This document shows, one piece after another, positions 1 through 8,026 of a stretch of DNA of 64,000 nt. Source of the DNA: Fumia xinanensis (GTDB taxonomy: Bacteria > Bacillota > Clostridia > Oscillospirales > Ruminococcaceae); the NCBI RefSeq assembly GCF_014384905.1, contig NZ_JACRSV010000002.1, forward strand, positions 62,001 through 126,000. The letters run 5' to 3'. Numbering within the stretch: position 1 is the stretch's first letter; every line of letters starts with the position of its first letter. The position numbers and the translations under genes are program-made. The notes below the pieces were generated by a model. It had not been told where the DNA came from and did not search any database. It worked only from the letters and a program-made list of their open reading frames with translations.

Positions 1-87
1 CTTTTTCACATACCGGTCAAGCCGGGGTATACCCATGAGGATTTCGCTCCTGTCCTGCTGCTGAGAGAAGAATTTACTTTGAAATAG
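1..87 (+). CDS. C-terminal end of an unknown protein (partial)
   Basis: The window opens inside an open frame that runs 28 codons to a TAG stop. The peptide ends in a mixed hydrophobic/charged tail (PVLLLREEFTLK). There is too little sequence to name a family. It lies 13 bases before a small Cys-rich gene on the same strand, and an AAGGAAGG sequence between them would serve as the ribosome binding site of that gene. The two may be co-transcribed. Confidence 0.45.
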   Translation, partial: LFHIPVKPGYTHEDFAPVLLLREEFTLK

Positions 88-100
88 GAAGGAAAAAAGA

Positions 101-268
101 ATGCCCGAAAACGAAAAAGAGAAGTGTCCCTGCAAACGGGTCAAATGTCCCCGCTATGGGGACTGTAAAGCCTGTCTCGCCCACCATAAAGGAAAAAAAT
201 ACGAAGCCAGCTGTATTCGGTTAAAACGCAAAGGAGAAAAAACGAGAAATTTTGCCAAAATGTCTTGA
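101..268 (+). CDS. Small cysteine-rich protein (55 aa)
   Basis: An ATG preceded by AAGGAAGG opens a 55-codon frame. The product is basic and has six cysteines in its first 40 residues, in the order CPC-KRVKC-PRYGDC-KAC and then SC, followed by a His-His pair and a lysine-rich tail. The spacing resembles small metal-binding knuckles and suggests zinc or iron-sulfur binding, but no function is known to me. Similar short Cys-rich proteins are common in Clostridia. The stop codon lies inside the -35 hexamer of the following PadR promoter, so this gene ends where the next unit begins. Confidence 0.6.
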   Translation: MPENEKEKCPCKRVKCPRYGDCKACLAHHKGKKYEASCIRLKRKGEKTRNFAKMS

Positions 269-293
269 CAACTATATCGGCCTTCGTTATAAT
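265..293 (+). promoter_or_regulatory. Consensus sigma-A promoter of the PadR/DUF2812 pair
   Basis: TTGACA at 265-270 and TATAAT at 288-293 are separated by 17 bases, a perfect vegetative promoter. The padR start codon lies about 50 bases downstream. Confidence 0.85.
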
Positions 294-320
294 CATTATA
301 TCGGATGACGATATAATGAT
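292..320. promoter_or_regulatory. Perfect inverted repeat, probable PadR operator
   Basis: Two 12-base arms (ATCATTATATCG and its exact reverse complement) flank a 5-base spacer. The repeat begins on the last bases of the -10 box and covers the expected transcription start. A further half-site (CGATATA) follows at 324-330. PadR repressors typically bind AT-rich dyads and control their own operon, so autorepression is the likely role. Confidence 0.75.
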
Positions 321-343
321 AGACGATATAAGAAGGTGGAATT

Positions 344-670
344 GTGAGCACAGAAAACGTCGCCCTGACAGAAGCGGTCACCTATATCCTGTTGTCCCTT
401 TATGAGCCGCTTCATGGATACGGAATTATGCAAAAGGTCCAAAATCTTAGCGGCGGCCGGGTGAATTTGGCGGCGGGGACGCTGTACGGCGCGCTTAATA
501 CCCTGCTGGAGCGCAGATGGATCGAGGCGCTGCCCGGCGAAAAAAATTCCCGAAAAAAAGAGTATCTCATCACCCAGAGCGGCAAAGAGGCCGTCCGGGC
601 GGAGCTCTGCCGCCTGGAGGAACTGCTCACAAACGGCAGAATGATTTCGGGAGGGGACTGCCATGATTAA
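344..670 (+). CDS. PadR-family transcriptional regulator
   Basis: A 108-residue protein with the PadR winged-helix pattern: an N-terminal helix (LTEAVTYILLSLYEPLHGYGI), recognition helix region (GTLYGALNTLLERRWIEAL) and a wing around SRKKEYLIT. It lacks the long C-terminal dimerisation domain, as expected for the short PadR subfamily. The start is GTG, 5 bases after AGAAGGTGGA. Its 3' end overlaps the next gene by 8 bases. Pairing of PadR with a DUF2812 membrane protein is a common Firmicutes arrangement, often responding to cell-envelope or drug stress. The inducer is unknown. Confidence 0.9.
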   Translation: MSTENVALTEAVTYILLSLYEPLHGYGIMQKVQNLSGGRVNLAAGTLYGALNTLLERRWIEALPGEKNSRKKEYLITQSGKEAVRAELCRLEELLTNGRMISGGDCHD

Positions 671-1223
671 AACGGTACACAAATTTTTTTCGCTCGGTTC
701 CTTTGAAAAGGAAGAACAGTGGCTCAACGCCATGTCCCAAAAAGGGTATCAACTGGTTCACGTGGGCTGGTGCTCTTATACGTTTTTGGAAGGAGAGCCG
801 GGGAAATACCTTTACCGTCTGGAGCTATTGGAAGAGGTGCCGGAGCACCCCGAAAGCGCCGCCTACATCCGCTTTATGGAGGAGACCGGTGCGGAGATGG
901 TGGCTTCCTACATGCGCTGGGTCTATTTTCGAAAAAAAGCGAAAGACGGGGCCTTTGACCTCTATTCCGACATTCGGTCCAAAATCGGCCATTACCGTCG
1001 GATCGCCGGTTTGTGGTGGGTACTGCTGTTTGTGGAACTGATTGCCTTGGCCATTAACGTGGCCGGGACTGTCAATTATGTTATCACAAACGGCAGGCTT
1101 TTAAACCCTAACTTTTTTCTTTCTCTTTTTTGTCTCCTCTTGCTGGGCTTTGTGTTTTGCATCGGCCTTCCGGTGCTTAAAAAACTTCGCCAGATGAAAA
1201 AAGAACAGCGGGTGCGGGAGTAA
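663..1223 (+). CDS. DUF2812 membrane protein
   Basis: A 186-residue protein with a soluble N-terminal domain of the DUF2812 type (KFFSLGSFEKEEQWLNAMSQKGYQL, then WVYFRKK) and two membrane segments near residues 117-140 and 150-172, ending in a basic cytosolic tail. It overlaps padR by 8 bases and is translationally coupled to it. The family's function is not established. In PadR operons it is regarded as an effector or sensor at the membrane. The gene ends before a strong bidirectional terminator shared with the convergent AraC-type gene. Confidence 0.85.
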   Translation: MIKTVHKFFSLGSFEKEEQWLNAMSQKGYQLVHVGWCSYTFLEGEPGKYLYRLELLEEVPEHPESAAYIRFMEETGAEMVASYMRWVYFRKKAKDGAFDLYSDIRSKIGHYRRIAGLWWVLLFVELIALAINVAGTVNYVITNGRLLNPNFFLSLFCLLLLGFVFCIGLPVLKKLRQMKKEQRVRE

Positions 1224-1257
1224 AACTTTCCATACTGGGAGAAATACAAACGATAGC

Positions 1258-1305
1258 AGAGGGTGGGCCGTCTGGTAAAAGTACCGGACGGCCCACCCTC
1301 TTTTA
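1258..1305. terminator. Bidirectional terminator between convergent genes
   Basis: A long hairpin (arms about 1258-1277 and 1282-1301, with one bulge) has a GGGTGGGCCGTC core and is followed by CTTTTA. It serves the DUF2812 gene and the AraC-type gene that ends at 1308. Confidence 0.85.
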
Positions 1306-1307
1306 TA

Positions 1308-2060
1308 TTAGACTTTTGACGGAGGAATTTTTTTCTGCGCTTTAAAAAATCTGGAAAAATATTTCGGGTCCTCAAACCCGACCTTTTCCGAGACTTCCCT
1401 GACGGAGTAATAGCCGGAGTGAAGCAGCTCCTCGGCGTATTTCAGGCGGAGACGGTTTACGTATTTCAGCGGAGTTGTGCTGCATTTCTGCTGAAAAACC
1501 CGCCGGAAGTAGGTTTCGCTGGTTCCATATATTTCGGAGAGCTTGGATACCGATATGTCGTGTTCGCAGTAATGTTTATGGATGTATTCGATCACTTTTT
1601 CCATTTTGTCCTCATGGGCCTGAAAGGGGCGGCCGGACAATTCCTTTTGTAGCTCTTCCAGTATGGCATAGAATATAGAGGAAGCGGCATACCGGTAGCC
1701 GGTTCTTTTTCGGTTCCACACGTCAAACAGGGAACGGAATAGATAATGGTATAACTGGGTGTCATCCGGAGATACCGAAAAAAAATCATTGAGGCCAGGG
1801 TCTCCCTCTATTTCGAAATGGACGACAAACAGGTGCTCGGACTTATGATCCAGCGAGTATTCAAAATCCTTTGGCACATAGGCGATGGAGTCGGCAGATA
1901 CGTGAGAGGAAGTCCCGTCATGTACAAAAGTCGCATCCCCCCTCAAGCGAAAAGATAAGGCGTGGAAAGGACGTGGGTTGGCATGCCGAAGAGCGCTGTC
2001 CCACTTTAGTTCCAATACGGACAGAATGCGGAATAAATTTTTGCCGTCATCCAGAAACAT
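1308..2060 (-). CDS. AraC-family transcriptional regulator
   Basis: A 250-residue protein. The N-terminal half looks like a cupin-type sugar-sensing domain (FHALSFRLRGDATFVHDG). The C-terminal 100 residues hold the two AraC helix-turn-helix motifs (ISVSKLSEIYGTSETYFRRVF and VREVSEKVGFEDPKYFSRFFK). I chose the ATG at 2060 because AAAGGGA lies 7 bases upstream; a further upstream ATG lacks such a site. It is divergent from the sugar-derivative operon that starts at 2246 and is the likely activator of it. That operon's promoter has a good -10 but a poor -35, as activator-dependent promoters do. Confidence 0.88.
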   Translation of the reverse strand: MFLDDGKNLFRILSVLELKWDSALRHANPRPFHALSFRLRGDATFVHDGTSSHVSADSIAYVPKDFEYSLDHKSEHLFVVHFEIEGDPGLNDFFSVSPDDTQLYHYLFRSLFDVWNRKRTGYRYAASSIFYAILEELQKELSGRPFQAHEDKMEKVIEYIHKHYCEHDISVSKLSEIYGTSETYFRRVFQQKCSTTPLKYVNRLRLKYAEELLHSGYYSVREVSEKVGFEDPKYFSRFFKAQKKIPPSKV

Positions 2061-2181
2061 GATTTTATCCCTTTCCAAGAAAATACACCGGTTTTGAATC
2101 CTTTTTCCATAGTGTCAAACTACCATATACAGCCTTCTTTGTCAAGTTATGAAATATCCACTTTTTGAGTTGAAAAATGAG

Positions 2182-2210
2182 TGTACTTTAACGACCACTG
2201 CTCCTATAAT
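2182..2210 (+). promoter_or_regulatory. Probable activator-dependent promoter of the 2246-5985 operon
   Basis: TATAAT lies at 2205-2210, while the position 17 bases upstream (2182-2187) reads TGTACT, a weak -35. This fits control by the divergent AraC-type protein. No operator repeat was clear by eye. Confidence 0.4.
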
Positions 2211-2245
2211 ACAAGTAGTTGGCACACAATAAGGGAGGATTACAT

Positions 2246-3277
2246 ATGTCGATAAAGCACACCGCCGTCAGCTACTACGGACTCAACTACGTGGAGCACG
2301 CAAAGAAGGACTTTGAGGAAATGAAGCAGCACGGCTGCGACACCGTTATTCTCGCAATTACCGAGTTTGACATGGATTTTTGGTTCCCAAACATCAATAA
2401 CATCGTCAAGGCAGCTCATGAGACAGGCCTTCGCGTCATTGCCGACCCATGGGGCATCGGAAAATACTTTGGAGGCGAGCAGGTCAGCTTATTTTTACAG
2501 AACAACATCCACCACAGGCAGGTTTCCGCCTACACCGGCGAAGTGCTGAACGCCGCCTGCTTTAATACCAATTCCTTCCGGGATTATTTTAAAAATATCT
2601 GCCTGAAGCTTGCCAAAAACACCGACGTGGACGGCTTTTTCTGGGACGAACCCCACTACGCTTACCCCAAGTCCTACGCCTCTATCACCGGCGGCGCCGG
2701 AGACGACTGGGCGTGTCGGTGCCCGGAGTGCATGAAAAAGTTTCAAGAGTATTACGGCTATGATATGCCGAAATTTATGAACGATGACGTCAAGCAGTTT
2801 CGCTGGAGAGAGGCTCTGTTCACTTTGTCCGATACCTCTAAGGCACTTAAGCAAGTCAATCCGGATCTAGAGATCACCTGCTGCGTCCACGCCACCATGA
2901 ATACCTACTATGTCACTGAGCTTCGCGGCTATGACAACTGGGATATGGTTGCCGCCTGCCCCTATTTTGATGTCTTCTCCACCACCATCATCAACTGGGA
3001 TCTGCCGGAGCAGTTCTTTGTCGACATTACTGAGCGAACGGTGGCCATGGCGAAAAAATATGGCAAGCAGTCGGAACGCTGGCTGATGGGATACAACAAG
3101 CGACCCAAAGATTTTAGCCAGATCGACCATGTCGTCGACCTGTACGAAAGCATGGGCGTGGATCGGCTGGCTACCTGGACCTACCGGGGCGGTTACGGAA
3201 CCAGCGTCGCCGCGAAGGATCCTTTGGAGTTATGGGATCGCATTGGTGAAAATTACAACCGGGTTTTAAAAAAGTAA
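2246..3277 (+). CDS. Glycoside-hydrolase-like TIM-barrel protein
   Basis: A 343-residue cytoplasmic protein. Its pattern of beta-strand/helix units and acidic strand ends (CDTVILAITEFDMDFWF; VDGFFWDEPHYAY) suggests a glycosidase-type TIM barrel. The middle has a Cys cluster (WACRCPECMKKF) like that of some putative carbohydrate-active enzymes and could bind zinc. E and D in the FFWDEP segment are the best catalytic candidates. The start at 2246 follows AAGGGAGGA by 6 bases; an open frame extends 9 codons further upstream without a ribosome binding site. It is the first gene of an operon with a SIS isomerase and a Gfo/Idh oxidoreductase, so a role in an unusual sugar or sugar acid is inferred. 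The substrate is unknown. Confidence 0.65.
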   Translation: MSIKHTAVSYYGLNYVEHAKKDFEEMKQHGCDTVILAITEFDMDFWFPNINNIVKAAHETGLRVIADPWGIGKYFGGEQVSLFLQNNIHHRQVSAYTGEVLNAACFNTNSFRDYFKNICLKLAKNTDVDGFFWDEPHYAYPKSYASITGGAGDDWACRCPECMKKFQEYYGYDMPKFMNDDVKQFRWREALFTLSDTSKALKQVNPDLEITCCVHATMNTYYVTELRGYDNWDMVAACPYFDVFSTTIINWDLPEQFFVDITERTVAMAKKYGKQSERWLMGYNKRPKDFSQIDHVVDLYESMGVDRLATWTYRGGYGTSVAAKDPLELWDRIGENYNRVLKK

Positions 3278-3340
3278 GAGAACAAAAAGAAAGCATTCGT
3301 TAACATATCGGCATTAAAAAGAACGAAAGGGGAATACACA

Positions 3341-4090
3341 GTGAATGATTTTGGTTATTTCGAGAGTTTGATGAACAATTTTAAGCAGGTCAACGAAACC
3401 CAGTCGGAAAACATCCAAAACGCGGCGAAGCTTATGGCGGATGCCATTGCTGATGACCGGCTGATCAGCGTTTATGGCGGCGGGGGTCATACGACTCTCT
3501 GCATGGGGGAGATGTTTTTCCGGGCGGGCGGCCTTGCGAATATCAATCCCATTATGGAAACCGGACTTTCGGTTTTCAATCAGGCGCTGAAATATTTGGA
3601 GTTTGAGCGGGCTGTCAACTACGGCGACGCCATCGTCCGGTATTACGACCTGAAAAAGGACGACGTGCTGATTATCTTTCACAACATCGGCATCAATCCC
3701 GCCACCATCGACGCGGCCATGCAGGCGAAGAAAAACGGCGTGAAGATCATCGCCGTGTCCAGCACCCAGTGGCAGAAGGAAATGCCTGCGGATCATTTTA
3801 TCCGCCATCCCAACCACAGCAATCTCTTTGATTACGCCGACGTCTGCATCGACGACTATAATCCTGTGGGAGACGCTGTAGTAAATGTTCCAGGGCTGGA
3901 TACTCCCATTGCCCCTATGTCCAATATTATCGACTTTTACATCGCCCATCTTCTGGAGATTGAAACGGTGAAGCAGTGTATCGACCGGGGGATCACTCCT
4001 CCTGTGTGGATGAGCGCCAATGCGCCCGGCGGCGATGAAAAAAATGCGGCCTATATCGAGAAATATAAACCTCGTATCAAAATGCTGTGA
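3341..4090 (+). CDS. SIS-domain sugar isomerase-like protein
   Basis: A 249-residue protein with an SIS (sugar isomerase) fold. It has a phosphosugar-binding glycine stretch (LISVYGGGGHTT), a second Rossmann-like unit (DDVLIIFHNIGINPATIDAA) and the SIS Ser/Thr segment (VKIIAVSSTQW). The start is GTG after AAAGGGG. Proteins of this type isomerise or sense phosphosugars. Within this operon it probably acts on the product of the TIM-barrel enzyme or oxidoreductase. The stop overlaps the upstream extension of the next frame, and the next gene's Shine-Dalgarno sequence sits in the stop region, suggesting coupling. Confidence 0.75.
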   Translation: MNDFGYFESLMNNFKQVNETQSENIQNAAKLMADAIADDRLISVYGGGGHTTLCMGEMFFRAGGLANINPIMETGLSVFNQALKYLEFERAVNYGDAIVRYYDLKKDDVLIIFHNIGINPATIDAAMQAKKNGVKIIAVSSTQWQKEMPADHFIRHPNHSNLFDYADVCIDDYNPVGDAVVNVPGLDTPIAPMSNIIDFYIAHLLEIETVKQCIDRGITPPVWMSANAPGGDEKNAAYIEKYKPRIKML

Positions 4091-4098
4091 GGAATGCT

Positions 4099-4803
4099 AT
4101 GAATATGTTACAGGAAAAACTCAATTTTTTACTTAATAAATACGACATTTCGTCCGATGTCCAAATCATCGACTGTCAAAATGCCGTCATTGACGGCAAA
4201 GCAGTCCAGCTGCTCCCATGGAGAAGCGAAAGAAGGTTTGCGGAGCTGAAAAAATTGGTGGAAAGCGGTACGTTGAACGGCCTGAGTACCATGCGGATCA
4301 CACATATCGCCCATAAAGGGGCGGATTTGTTTGAGCTGTTTTTCCGGGAGGCGGACATCTGCGAAACCATTATGGGCAGTGCGCTCACTGAAATATTTGC
4401 GGTTTCAAACGGAGATACTGCTTTGAATGTCTTGGCCAAAAATCAGGATGGCTGCGTCTGTACCTTTGAGCTGGCCGCCACACTGAGCGACGGGGCAGAG
4501 CCCATCGACAAGCACGAAATCATCGCCTGTTCCGGAATTGCTTGCGACCGGGTGGTGGACACCCAGGTTCCCCAGAGCTCGGTCTATGTTTTGGGGGAAA
4601 AGAATACAGAGCAGTATACCGATGTTGACATGGAACTGTTTGGCTTGGATATCGGACAATGTGCCGCGGTCCGCAATTGCTTTGAGATGGCGAAAACAGG
4701 GGAAGACACCGAAAAAATTGTTTTCCACTTAAATCAAGTGGTCGAGGCGGCGAAAAAGTCTATTTCCGAAATTGAAAATGTTATTTTATCTAAGGCAATT
4801 TGA
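4099..4803 (+). CDS. Unknown protein, possibly an isolated Gfo/Idh-type C-terminal domain
   Basis: A 234-residue protein I do not recognise with confidence. The middle and end (ALTEIFAVSNGDTALNVLAKN, then a helical tail ending EAAKKSISEIENV) resemble the alpha/beta C-terminal domain of Gfo/Idh/MocA oxidoreductases, but there is no N-terminal GxGxxG nucleotide-binding fold. It lies directly before a complete Gfo/Idh oxidoreductase and just after the SIS gene. It may be a partner subunit or a domain-only relative. The start at 4099 is favoured by TGAGGA 5 bases upstream. Confidence 0.55.
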   Translation: MNMLQEKLNFLLNKYDISSDVQIIDCQNAVIDGKAVQLLPWRSERRFAELKKLVESGTLNGLSTMRITHIAHKGADLFELFFREADICETIMGSALTEIFAVSNGDTALNVLAKNQDGCVCTFELAATLSDGAEPIDKHEIIACSGIACDRVVDTQVPQSSVYVLGEKNTEQYTDVDMELFGLDIGQCAAVRNCFEMAKTGEDTEKIVFHLNQVVEAAKKSISEIENVILSKAI

Positions 4804-4908
4804 AAGTAAACTTTCAAACTTGGAATTTTGTGCCTAAGCCGTCAAAATAACAGCGGCAATATACTGCACAAAACCGGCCAAAATGCCCGGAAAGGAATAT
4901 TGATTGGA

Positions 4909-5985
4909 ATGAAACCGTTAAAAATAGCAATGATGTCGATGACCCACGGCCATACCAGAAAATATTATCAGACTTTGATGGAAAATCCAAAGCTCGATTG
5001 GATCGCCGTGTCGGTCGCCAACGATGAAGTGAAAAAAGTGTTTCTCGACAGTGTAAGCGGAATTCCCTGCTATGACAGCGACATGGAAATGCTGGATGCC
5101 CATCCCGAAATCGAAGCAGTTGTTTTAGCCAGCGAAAACTCTGAGCATCTTCGTCAGATGAAGCTCTGTGCTGAGCGGGGAATCCATATACTCTCGATGA
5201 AAATTCCATCCTTCGATATGAAGGAATACGACGAAATGATAAAAGTTTGCGAAGATGCGGGTGTTGTGTGCCAGATTGAGTTAGAACTTCATTACAATCC
5301 TGTGGTCAACCGGCTCAAAGAGCTGAATGCTCAGCAGGTAAACGGAGCGCTCAAATCCTTTGAAGCGACGAATATTACACTGTCTCCCGTCTGGGCTTTT
5401 CCGTGGCAGGGCGTACCGGAAAAAAGTTATGGTAAGCGTGTGCCCTTAAAGGACGGCGACCATCGGTTCCGCGGGGGAGCACTTTGCGACCACCCTCATA
5501 TATTTGATCTGATCCGGGAAATGACAAACAGTGAGTTCGATTTTATTTTTGCCCAGGTTGCACCGAATATCAGGCGTGATATCGAAGAAGAGGATATGGT
5601 GTCGGTAGCCGGGCGGATGAAAAATGGAGTGGTATTCCTTTTAGACCCATCTTGGTCGAGAACCGAAGCAAAGCTCAAGGTCCCTGGACCGGGATGGGAA
5701 GTGTTCCCCAAACGGATGGAGGTCAATGTTATTCTCAACAGCGAAAAGGGAACAATATTGACCGATTGCTTTGGGCCGAACGTTTACCATAATGCTACGC
5801 CGCAGAATAAGTATTGCGTTCAATATACCTATTTTGACGAATGGATCGGTCTGGTGGACGAATTTGTTGACTGTGTGCGGAACCATAAAACACCTAAGAT
5901 TAATCTCCGCTGGCACCAGAATACCATTAAAGCGATGAATGCTTGCTACGAAAGCATTGAGACGGGAAAAGCCGTCAAACTTTAA
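4909..5985 (+). CDS. Gfo/Idh/MocA-family NAD(P)-dependent oxidoreductase
   Basis: A 358-residue protein. The N-terminal Rossmann part (LKIAMMSMTHGHTRKYYQTL) has a degenerate glycine motif. It is followed by the family pattern EIEAVVLASENSEHLRQMKLCAERGIHIL, in which the usual EKP is replaced by SMKIP. A GGALCDHPHIFDLIREM segment carries the catalytic Asp/His pair seen as D-x-x-x-H in the family. The C-terminal domain ends with the usual contact helix (ACYESIETGKAVKL). The start at 4909 is the first ATG with a conventional protein start; a TTG at 4900 is possible. It is the last gene of the AraC-linked operon and probably oxidises or reduces a sugar derivative. Confidence 0.8.
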   Translation: MKPLKIAMMSMTHGHTRKYYQTLMENPKLDWIAVSVANDEVKKVFLDSVSGIPCYDSDMEMLDAHPEIEAVVLASENSEHLRQMKLCAERGIHILSMKIPSFDMKEYDEMIKVCEDAGVVCQIELELHYNPVVNRLKELNAQQVNGALKSFEATNITLSPVWAFPWQGVPEKSYGKRVPLKDGDHRFRGGALCDHPHIFDLIREMTNSEFDFIFAQVAPNIRRDIEEEDMVSVAGRMKNGVVFLLDPSWSRTEAKLKVPGPGWEVFPKRMEVNVILNSEKGTILTDCFGPNVYHNATPQNKYCVQYTYFDEWIGLVDEFVDCVRNHKTPKINLRWHQNTIKAMNACYESIETGKAVKL

Positions 5986-6020
5986 TTCCTTTAACATCTC
6001 TCATAATCTCCATAATACGG

Positions 6021-6057
6021 AAAAAGTGCGCTTCCAGCATTTGGAAGCGCACTTTTT
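6021..6057 (+). terminator. Terminator of the sugar-derivative operon
   Basis: A 16-base perfect stem (6021-6036 with 6042-6057, core GTGCGCTTCCA) ends in TTTTT. Confidence 0.9.
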
Positions 6058-6149
6058 CTCACGATGAAGGCAGTAAATCAGGCTTTTCCACTCAAAGGAT
6101 GAACTCTTTCCCGGCGGTGCGTTTACGAGACATGTTATTTCATCGCAAC

Positions 6150-6194
6150 AAGATAAAAGCCATCCAAAAAGAAGCATTTCTTTCTGGATGGCTG
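6150..6194 (-). terminator. Terminator downstream of glmM
   Basis: On the minus strand AGCCATCCA and TGGATGGCT form a stem with an inner AAAGAA/TTCTTT pairing, followed by TTTTAT. The rest of the 5986-6299 interval holds nothing else that I can support. Confidence 0.7.
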
Positions 6195-6299
6195 CAAAAT
6201 ATAAACGAAGAGTGTCATTCCGCTTATACTTTGACTTCATTATTGCACCAGCTGGCAGCAGAGGGTTGCCGGTAGGAGAAGCCGGGTGCAAAAACCGCC

Positions 6300-7652
6300 T
6301 TACGCACCAAGATTGCGCTTCATGATGCTGGCGATGAAATCAGCTTTTTCTTTCATCAGAGGCAGGTCCTGCCCCTCAATCATAATGCGGATCATGGGTT
6401 CGGTCCCGGAGGGGCGCACCAGCACCCGGCCGTTGTCCTCAAAAATCCGTTCCACCTGGTGGATGGCCTCCATGATTTCCACGTCGTCGATGTACTCGTA
6501 TTTGCGTTCATTGTCGATGGTAACATTGACAGTCACCTGGGGCATTACCGTCATGATGGAAGCCAGTTCCGACAGTTTTTTACCGGTGTGCTTCATGACT
6601 GAAAGGAGCTGAAGTACGGTGATGAGTCCGTCGCCGGTGGTGTTGTGCTCCAAAAAAATCACATGGCCAGACTGCTCTCCGCCCAGAACATAGCCGTCCT
6701 TGAGCATTTTTTCCAGTACATATCGGTCTCCCACTTTGGTCTTTTTCACAGTGATTCCATTGGCGTCCCCCATTTTAAACAGCCCCAGGTTGCTCATGAC
6801 GGTGGCAACAATGGTGTCTTTTTTGAGTTTTCCCTGGCTTTTCAGGTAGTTTCCGCAGATGGACAGCACCCGGTCGCCGTCGATGAGATTTCCCAGTTCG
6901 TCCACCGCCATCAGGCGGTCGGCATCGCCGTCGAATGCAAATCCGATGTCAGCACCTGTTTCTTTGACCAGGCGGGTGACTTCCTCAATATGGGTGGAAC
7001 CACAGTTTGCGTTGATATTGAGTCCATCAGGGTCATCGTGAATAATGGTGCAGTCCACCCCCAGTTTCCGGAGAGCAGGGGGGGCAGTAAAGGATGCGGC
7101 GCCGTTGCCGCAGTCTACCGCAGCCTTGATGCCGTCCAAGCGGGTGTCAACTGTAGTGAGAATATAGCTGATATAGTCGTCCAGCGCTGTATCGATATGG
7201 TCGATAGTGCCGATGTTGGCGCCGTCGGGCAAATCCAGTGTGTGCAGGGCGCCGCGGACAATAGCTTCGATTTTATCTTCCAGATCATCGTCCAGCTTAT
7301 AGCCGTTTGAATTAAAAAACTTAATCCCATTGTATTCCATAGGGTTGTGAGAAGCAGAAATCATGGCGCTGGCATCTGCCTTGTATTCCCGAGTCAGGTA
7401 GGCTAACGCAGGAGTGGGCAGGACCCCTAAGGGGATGGCCACCGCACCAATGGAAGTAAAGCCTGCAATGAGGGCCGCCTCAATCATGTCGCCGGAGATG
7501 CGGGTGTCCCGTCCAATGAGGATACGGGGTTTCTGCTTTCCTTGGGTGGTGAGCACGGTAGCTGCCGCACGCCCGATGTCAAAGCACATCTGCGCCGTCA
7601 ATTCTGTCCCCGCGACGCCTCTGACGCCGTCCGTTCCAAAAAGTCTCGCCAT
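6300..7652 (-). CDS. glmM: Phosphoglucosamine mutase
   Basis: A 450-residue enzyme that converts glucosamine-6-phosphate to glucosamine-1-phosphate for peptidoglycan precursor (UDP-GlcNAc) synthesis in the cytosol. It starts with the family signature MARLFGTDGVRG. The phosphoserine loop is at residues 98-104 (ISASHNP, Ser101). The metal-binding loop FDGDADRLM lies near residues 238-246, the sugar-binding GEQSGH near 325, and the phosphate-binding RPSGTEPMIR near the C-terminus. Length is normal for GlmM. A minus-strand promoter at 7808-7836 gives a leader of about 150 bases in which I see no known riboswitch. GGAG lies upstream of the ATG. Confidence 0.97.
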   Translation of the reverse strand: MARLFGTDGVRGVAGTELTAQMCFDIGRAAATVLTTQGKQKPRILIGRDTRISGDMIEAALIAGFTSIGAVAIPLGVLPTPALAYLTREYKADASAMISASHNPMEYNGIKFFNSNGYKLDDDLEDKIEAIVRGALHTLDLPDGANIGTIDHIDTALDDYISYILTTVDTRLDGIKAAVDCGNGAASFTAPPALRKLGVDCTIIHDDPDGLNINANCGSTHIEEVTRLVKETGADIGFAFDGDADRLMAVDELGNLIDGDRVLSICGNYLKSQGKLKKDTIVATVMSNLGLFKMGDANGITVKKTKVGDRYVLEKMLKDGYVLGGEQSGHVIFLEHNTTGDGLITVLQLLSVMKHTGKKLSELASIMTVMPQVTVNVTIDNERKYEYIDDVEIMEAIHQVERIFEDNGRVLVRPSGTEPMIRIMIEGQDLPLMKEKADFIASIMKRNLGA

Positions 7653-7807
7653 AAAATCTCCATTCTGCCGCCGCGTGCAGCCAATTCGGAAGCCATCCTG
7701 CCAGCGCGGAAAAGTGAGCAGGAGGGATATTTTTCCGTTTCTTTTCGGCCGTTTACCGAATGTCTATAAGCTTTTGGTCATTTAGTTTCATTTTTTCCAA
7801 TATTTGT

Positions 7808-7836
7808 AGTCTAGCACACTTCTTATAAAAAATCAA
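7808..7836 (-). promoter_or_regulatory. Promoter of glmM
   Basis: Read on the minus strand: TTGATT, 17 bases, TAGACT. The remaining part of the 7653-7970 interval is a leader without a recognised element. Confidence 0.6.
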
Positions 7837-7971
7837 ATAATATTTAACGAAATAAATAACAAAATTAAAGTTTTGCGCAGCTTAGATGATGACGATTCTT
7901 CCAAAAAGTGGGTTCTTTTATCAAAATTTATGAGGGATGGGGACAAAAAATGCGGCGGGGAATCCAACAAA

Positions 7972-8013
7972 CAAAAAAGCGGCCCCTCCCGGCAATACTG
8001 GGAGAGGCCGCTT
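7972..8013 (-). terminator. Terminator of the hemolysin III gene
   Basis: AAGCGGCC (7977-7984) pairs with GGCCGCTT (8006-8013), with an additional CTCCC/GGGAG pairing. On the minus strand it is followed by TTTTTTGT. Confidence 0.85.
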
Positions 8014-8026
8014 GAAAATCTAAGTA

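Noticed and set aside
3314..3949. A 211-codon open frame opposite the SIS gene
   Set aside because: Antisense shadow; the sense strand carries a recognisable SIS domain in an operon.
7653..7800. Possible riboswitch or ribozyme in the glmM leader
   Set aside because: The glmS ribozyme belongs to glmS, not glmM, and I see none of its conserved core here.
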